The notes under the pieces: generated by a model
Told to the model about the DNA's origin: nothing
Seen by the model: the letters and a program-made list of their open reading frames with translations, nothing else
Database searches by the model: none
Shown: piece by piece, positions 61,312 to 64,000 of the stretch
How positions within the stretch are numbered: the first letter of the stretch is position 1
Layout of the letters: each line of letters starts with the position of its first letter
Source: Pigmentiphaga aceris
GTDB taxonomy: Bacteria > Pseudomonadota > Gammaproteobacteria > Burkholderiales > Burkholderiaceae_B
DNA length: 64,000 nucleotides
Assembly: GCF_008119665.1 (NCBI RefSeq)
Contig: NZ_CP043046.1
Coordinates: forward strand, 3,658,001-3,722,000
Direction of reading: 5' to 3'
Translations under genes and position numbers: made by a program

Positions 61312-62468
61312 ATCACGTAGTGATACGACGGCAGGCTCATGCCGACTGCGACGTACACGCCTACTGCCCCGGCCTTGGCAAGTCCTTGCACGATGGCTGC
61401 ACGGGTGGCGATGGCCTCGGATACCAGCACGTAATTGAACATCTGCGTCACGCGCGAAGTGACGACGGCCACCACCACCAACGCCAGCGACGCCGACAAG
61501 GTGGCATCGTGCACACCTGGGCCTATCCATAGCCCCAGCACGTAGGCACCCGCCGCATACACGATCAACGCCCCGGCAGCAAAGGCCACGATCAGACCGC
61601 TGGCCAGGCCCAGGTTGTGGGGCATGCGTGCAATGCGCACGAAGACCACGGCCATGGCCGCATCGAACAGGCCCTTGAGCACGTCGAAGGGCTTGCGGTT
61701 CATCAGGTAGGAAGACACGGCACCGGGTGCCGCGCCTTGCGACAGGAACAGCACACCGTCGAACGAGAACATGGTCAGGTAGGACGCATTGGCCACAAAT
61801 GCGCCCCAGCTCACGCCACTGAACGGCAGAATGCGCCAGCGCCAGCGATGGTGCTCGCGGGCCATCACCACTTGTCCGCAGAAGATCACCAGGCTGCGGC
61901 TCAGTGCGGCCAGGGCCAGGCCAAGAATGCCGTAGGGGCTGAGCGCGAGCACCAGGCCCAGGAACATCAAGCTGGCGAAGGCGTTCAGTGCATAGATCTC
62001 CACGAAGCGCGACTGCGTGCGCAGCAAGGCAGATTCGGCATAGCACATCACGCCCAGGGCAGGACACAAGGCCAGCACCACGAAGGGCAGGTATTGGTCG
62101 ACCTGCTGGGTATGCGCGATCACCAGATAAATCGGCACCTGTACGCAGAACGCGATGATTGCGATGCGCAGCAGGTCGGAGCGCAGCCGCAGATACAGCG
62201 CCTCGATCTTGTCGGCGCGTTCGCCCACTGCCACTTTGATGAAACGCTCGGACAGGCCGAAGTCCAATGGGATGAACAAGGTGCCCAGTTCGACGATCGA
62301 GAACCAGACGCTGAACTGCGTTGCCGTCAGCGAGTGCCAGTAGATCGGGTACGCAACCAGGCTGACGCTGATCGCCACTGCCACCGCGAACAGCGACATC
62401 AGCACACCGGTGCGTGTGCCCTGGCTGGCCGGGGCGACGGCCGCTTTGCTCAAGGTAGGTACTGTCAC
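61218..62468 (-). CDS. Polysaccharide flippase (Wzx-like)
   Basis: Membrane protein of 416 residues with about twelve helices, of the oligosaccharide flippase superfamily. The first helix pair (V-L-M-S-L-F-A-V-A-V-A-I-S-V-S-L-V) and the L-D-F-G-L-S-E-R-F stretch are typical of Wzx proteins. It moves the undecaprenyl-linked repeat unit to the periplasmic face. The start is GTG 62468, overlapping the polymerase stop by 4 bases. The 3' end is duplicated just downstream. Family call from topology and context; Wzx sequences vary widely. Confidence 0.8.
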   Translation of the reverse strand: MTVPTLSKAAVAPASQGTRTGVLMSLFAVAVAISVSLVAYPIYWHSLTATQFSVWFSIVELGTLFIPLDFGLSERFIKVAVGERADKIEALYLRLRSDLLRIAIIAFCVQVPIYLVIAHTQQVDQYLPFVVLALCPALGVMCYAESALLRTQSRFVEIYALNAFASLMFLGLVLALSPYGILGLALAALSRSLVIFCGQVVMAREHHRWRWRILPFSGVSWGAFVANASYLTMFSFDGVLFLSQGAAPGAVSSYLMNRKPFDVLKGLFDAAMAVVFVRIARMPHNLGLASGLIVAFAAGALIVYAAGAYVLGLWIGPGVHDATLSASLALVVVAVVTSRVTQMFNYVLVSEAIATRAAIVQGLAKAGAVGVYVAVGMSLPSYHYVMAGLMFAASGYSILMAWSYRRQLPLSVQTPP

Positions 62469-63472
62469 GGATGCCCCGCGCCCGGTTCGGCCATGAAACC
62501 AGAGCCGTAGTGAATCGTGTCTTCGATGAAGGTCACGCCTTTCAGCGCGAAGTACACCAGGAATACCATGGTCAATACGTTCAGGCCACGTCGGTACTGA
62601 ACGCCGTAATACATGAACGCGAAGTAGGAAAAGATCACCACGCGATCAGGCCCGACGGCATACGCAGCCGCCATGATTGGCAGGTGCACCAGCAAGGCTT
62701 CGAAGCGCCGGCCATGTGCGTAGACCTGGGCGGCAATCAGGAAGGCAAGTGGCTTGAGCAAGGTCTGTATGCCGCCGCTTTCTGCGGCGTACACCAGGAA
62801 CTTGCCGACCACGTGTTCATACAGCAGGAAGGCCGCTACCGTGGCACCCAGCAAGCCGCCCAGCATGCGGATGGGTTTGCCATCCAGGCGTGCCGTCATC
62901 AGGCGTTTTGCCATGCCCCATGCCGGATAGGCCAGGCGACTGACCCACAGGATCATGGTCTGCGAATGGGTCAGTACGCTCAAGCCCGCAAAGACATAGC
63001 GCAGCGGCCCGCGCAAGGTGAACGCCAGCAGAAAGCAAAGCATGGCCAGCTTCAGGCGTTCGGCCGAGAAGAACAGCACCAGCAGGTAGAAGTTCGTGAA
63101 CACCAATGCAATCACGATCATCGATGTGCGCACCCGCAACAGCCACAACGTCAACACGTAGCCCAGTGCCCCGTTCAGGATCGACATCAACCAGTCTTTC
63201 TCGATCAAGGGTGCAAGCAGGAAGACCAGTGTGTAGTAGCCGGGCTCGCGGGAGTCCAGCGTGTCGGCGTAGAATCCCAGGCCGTTCGTCCAGTCGTAGA
63301 ACGGCAGGCCGTCGTAAAAGTTGCGGTAGTACAGCTGATCGCCGCTGGTGTAATACGGGAAGATGTACAGGCTGAACATCGTGCATGCCAGCCCCACGGC
63401 CAGCGGCACCACGGTGCGGGCCGCCGACACGGCACCGCTTGCATAAGACGCACGGATGTAGCCTGTGTTCAT
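62465..63472 (-). CDS. EpsG-family membrane protein, probable repeat-unit polymerase (Wzy-like)
   Basis: Membrane protein of 335 residues with about ten helices. The early Y-Y-T-S-G-D-Q-L-Y-Y-R-N-F-Y stretch, then D-S-R-E-P-G-Y-Y near 73-80, and a short helix followed by F-F-S-A-E-R-L-K are EpsG-type features. In loci of this layout the EpsG protein polymerises repeat units. It lies between the chain-length kinase gene and the flippase and overlaps the latter by 4 bases. Wzy function is inferred from family and context. Confidence 0.78.
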   Translation of the reverse strand: MNTGYIRASYASGAVSAARTVVPLAVGLACTMFSLYIFPYYTSGDQLYYRNFYDGLPFYDWTNGLGFYADTLDSREPGYYTLVFLLAPLIEKDWLMSILNGALGYVLTLWLLRVRTSMIVIALVFTNFYLLVLFFSAERLKLAMLCFLLAFTLRGPLRYVFAGLSVLTHSQTMILWVSRLAYPAWGMAKRLMTARLDGKPIRMLGGLLGATVAAFLLYEHVVGKFLVYAAESGGIQTLLKPLAFLIAAQVYAHGRRFEALLVHLPIMAAAYAVGPDRVVIFSYFAFMYYGVQYRRGLNVLTMVFLVYFALKGVTFIEDTIHYGSGFMAEPGAGHP

Positions 63473-63517
63473 GATGTCAGGTCTCGTGATGTCATCACCC
63501 GGGGTGCCACGGCGCGT

Positions 63518-64000
63518 TCAGTAGGTGTTGCCATAGGTCAGCCGACGACGCTTCACACCGTTGAAGATGATGCCCTTGACCACCGTGCCGGCAGACTCCA
63601 GCTTCTTCATGGCTTCGCGCAGATCGTCTGCCGTGCTGTGCTCGGCGCGCACCACCAGGAAGACCGTGGCCGCGTTGTTGACCACGCCCAGCGTGTCACT
63701 GACGGGCAGCACAGGCGCTGAATCCAGAATGACGTGGTCGTAGTCGCGTTCCAGGCGCTTCAGCAATTCGGCAAAGCGTGCGCTTGACAGCAGTTCGCTG
63801 GGGTTGGGGGGCAACTGACCAGCCGGGATGATGTGCAATTCGCCCTCGGGCAGAATGCGCTTGCGCAACACGGCATCCAGCGTTGCCGACCCATTCAGCA
63901 GGTTCGACAAACCTGCCACCCGGCCATAACCGAAGTAGGCACCCAGCTTGGGGCGACGCAGATCGGTGTCGATCAGCAGCACCCGCCTGCCGCTGGACAC
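63518..64000 (-). CDS. Bacterial tyrosine kinase / chain-length regulator, C-terminal part (runs off right edge)
   Basis: The last 160 residues of a BY-kinase of the Wzc/EpsB class, which controls polysaccharide length by autophosphorylation. The Walker A' motif L-L-I-D-T-D-L-R-R-P is near the right edge and Walker B (V-I-L-D-S-A-P) about 90 residues later. The Walker A loop and the membrane Wzz domain would lie beyond 64000. The C-terminal tail is short, with only two Tyr (T-Y-G-N-T-Y), instead of a long Tyr-rich cluster. The codon at 64000 is internal, not the true start. Confidence 0.9.
   Translation of the reverse strand: MSSGRRVLLIDTDLRRPKLGAYFGYGRVAGLSNLLNGSATLDAVLRKRILPEGELHIIPAGQLPPNPSELLSSARFAELLKRLERDYDHVILDSAPVLPVSDTLGVVNNAATVFLVVRAEHSTADDLREAMKKLESAGTVVKGIIFNGVKRRRLTYGNTY

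Overview
The window looks like chromosomal DNA of a GC-rich betaproteobacterium, most likely Burkholderiales/Alcaligenaceae (the Bordetella-Achromobacter neighbourhood). The signs are a Bug-type tripartite-tricarboxylate binding protein, many LysR regulators, a monomeric NADP-isocitrate dehydrogenase, the order grpE-dnaK-dnaJ behind a sigma-32 promoter, and general codon use. No rRNA, tRNA or CRISPR array was seen.

Layout. 1-5 kb: truncated chemoreceptor, two tandem periplasmic c-type cytochromes, and a MoxR ATPase with a VWA (CoxE-like) partner. 5-8 kb: icd and a BrnT/BrnA toxin-antitoxin pair with a palindrome in front. 8.3-12 kb: a three-subunit FAD/cytochrome sugar dehydrogenase (small subunit, GMC flavoprotein with a 3Fe-4S cysteine signature, tri-haem cytochrome). 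12.2-16 kb: orphan RNA 2'-phosphotransferase kptA, then a Bug receptor plus enolase-superfamily enzyme facing a divergent LysR gene. 16.4-20.9 kb: an accessory patch with a 933-aa DUF4214 surface/secreted protein, a decayed IS5/IS427-type insertion sequence and an unrecognised secreted protein. 21-30 kb: M16 lipoprotein peptidase; MerR / carboxymuconolactone-decarboxylase-like / NHL genes; ABC exporter; MFS symporter with a LysR gene.

30-42 kb is the most interesting metabolic region. A LysR gene diverges from a tightly packed operon: family-5 solute-binding protein, three-part opine-oxidase-like flavoenzyme (DAO subunit, small 2Fe-2S subunit, FAD/BFD subunit), a possible 44-codon ORF, two Dpp-type permeases, a fused DppDF ATPase, an octopine/nopaline-dehydrogenase-family enzyme and an MmgE/PrpD protein. 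Uptake, cleavage and possibly synthesis or epimerisation of an opine-like (N-carboxyalkyl amino acid) compound is the simplest reading. A periplasmic type II asparaginase converges on it.

43.5-48.4 kb: dnaJ, dnaK, grpE and a PAP2 phosphatase. 48.6-64 kb: a surface polysaccharide locus. The plus-strand half holds a FemAB-like protein, a PglF/WbpM-like dehydratase, a PglC-like phosphoglycosyl transferase, a PglE-like aminotransferase, the UDP-L-FucNAc set fnlA-fnlB-fnlC and a WbuB-like glycosyltransferase. The minus-strand half (entering from the right edge) holds a BY-kinase/Wzc end, an EpsG-type polymerase, a Wzx-type flippase and a glycosyltransferase. The halves converge on about 1.1 kb of non-coding DNA built as a large inverted repeat with a long hairpin nested in each arm.
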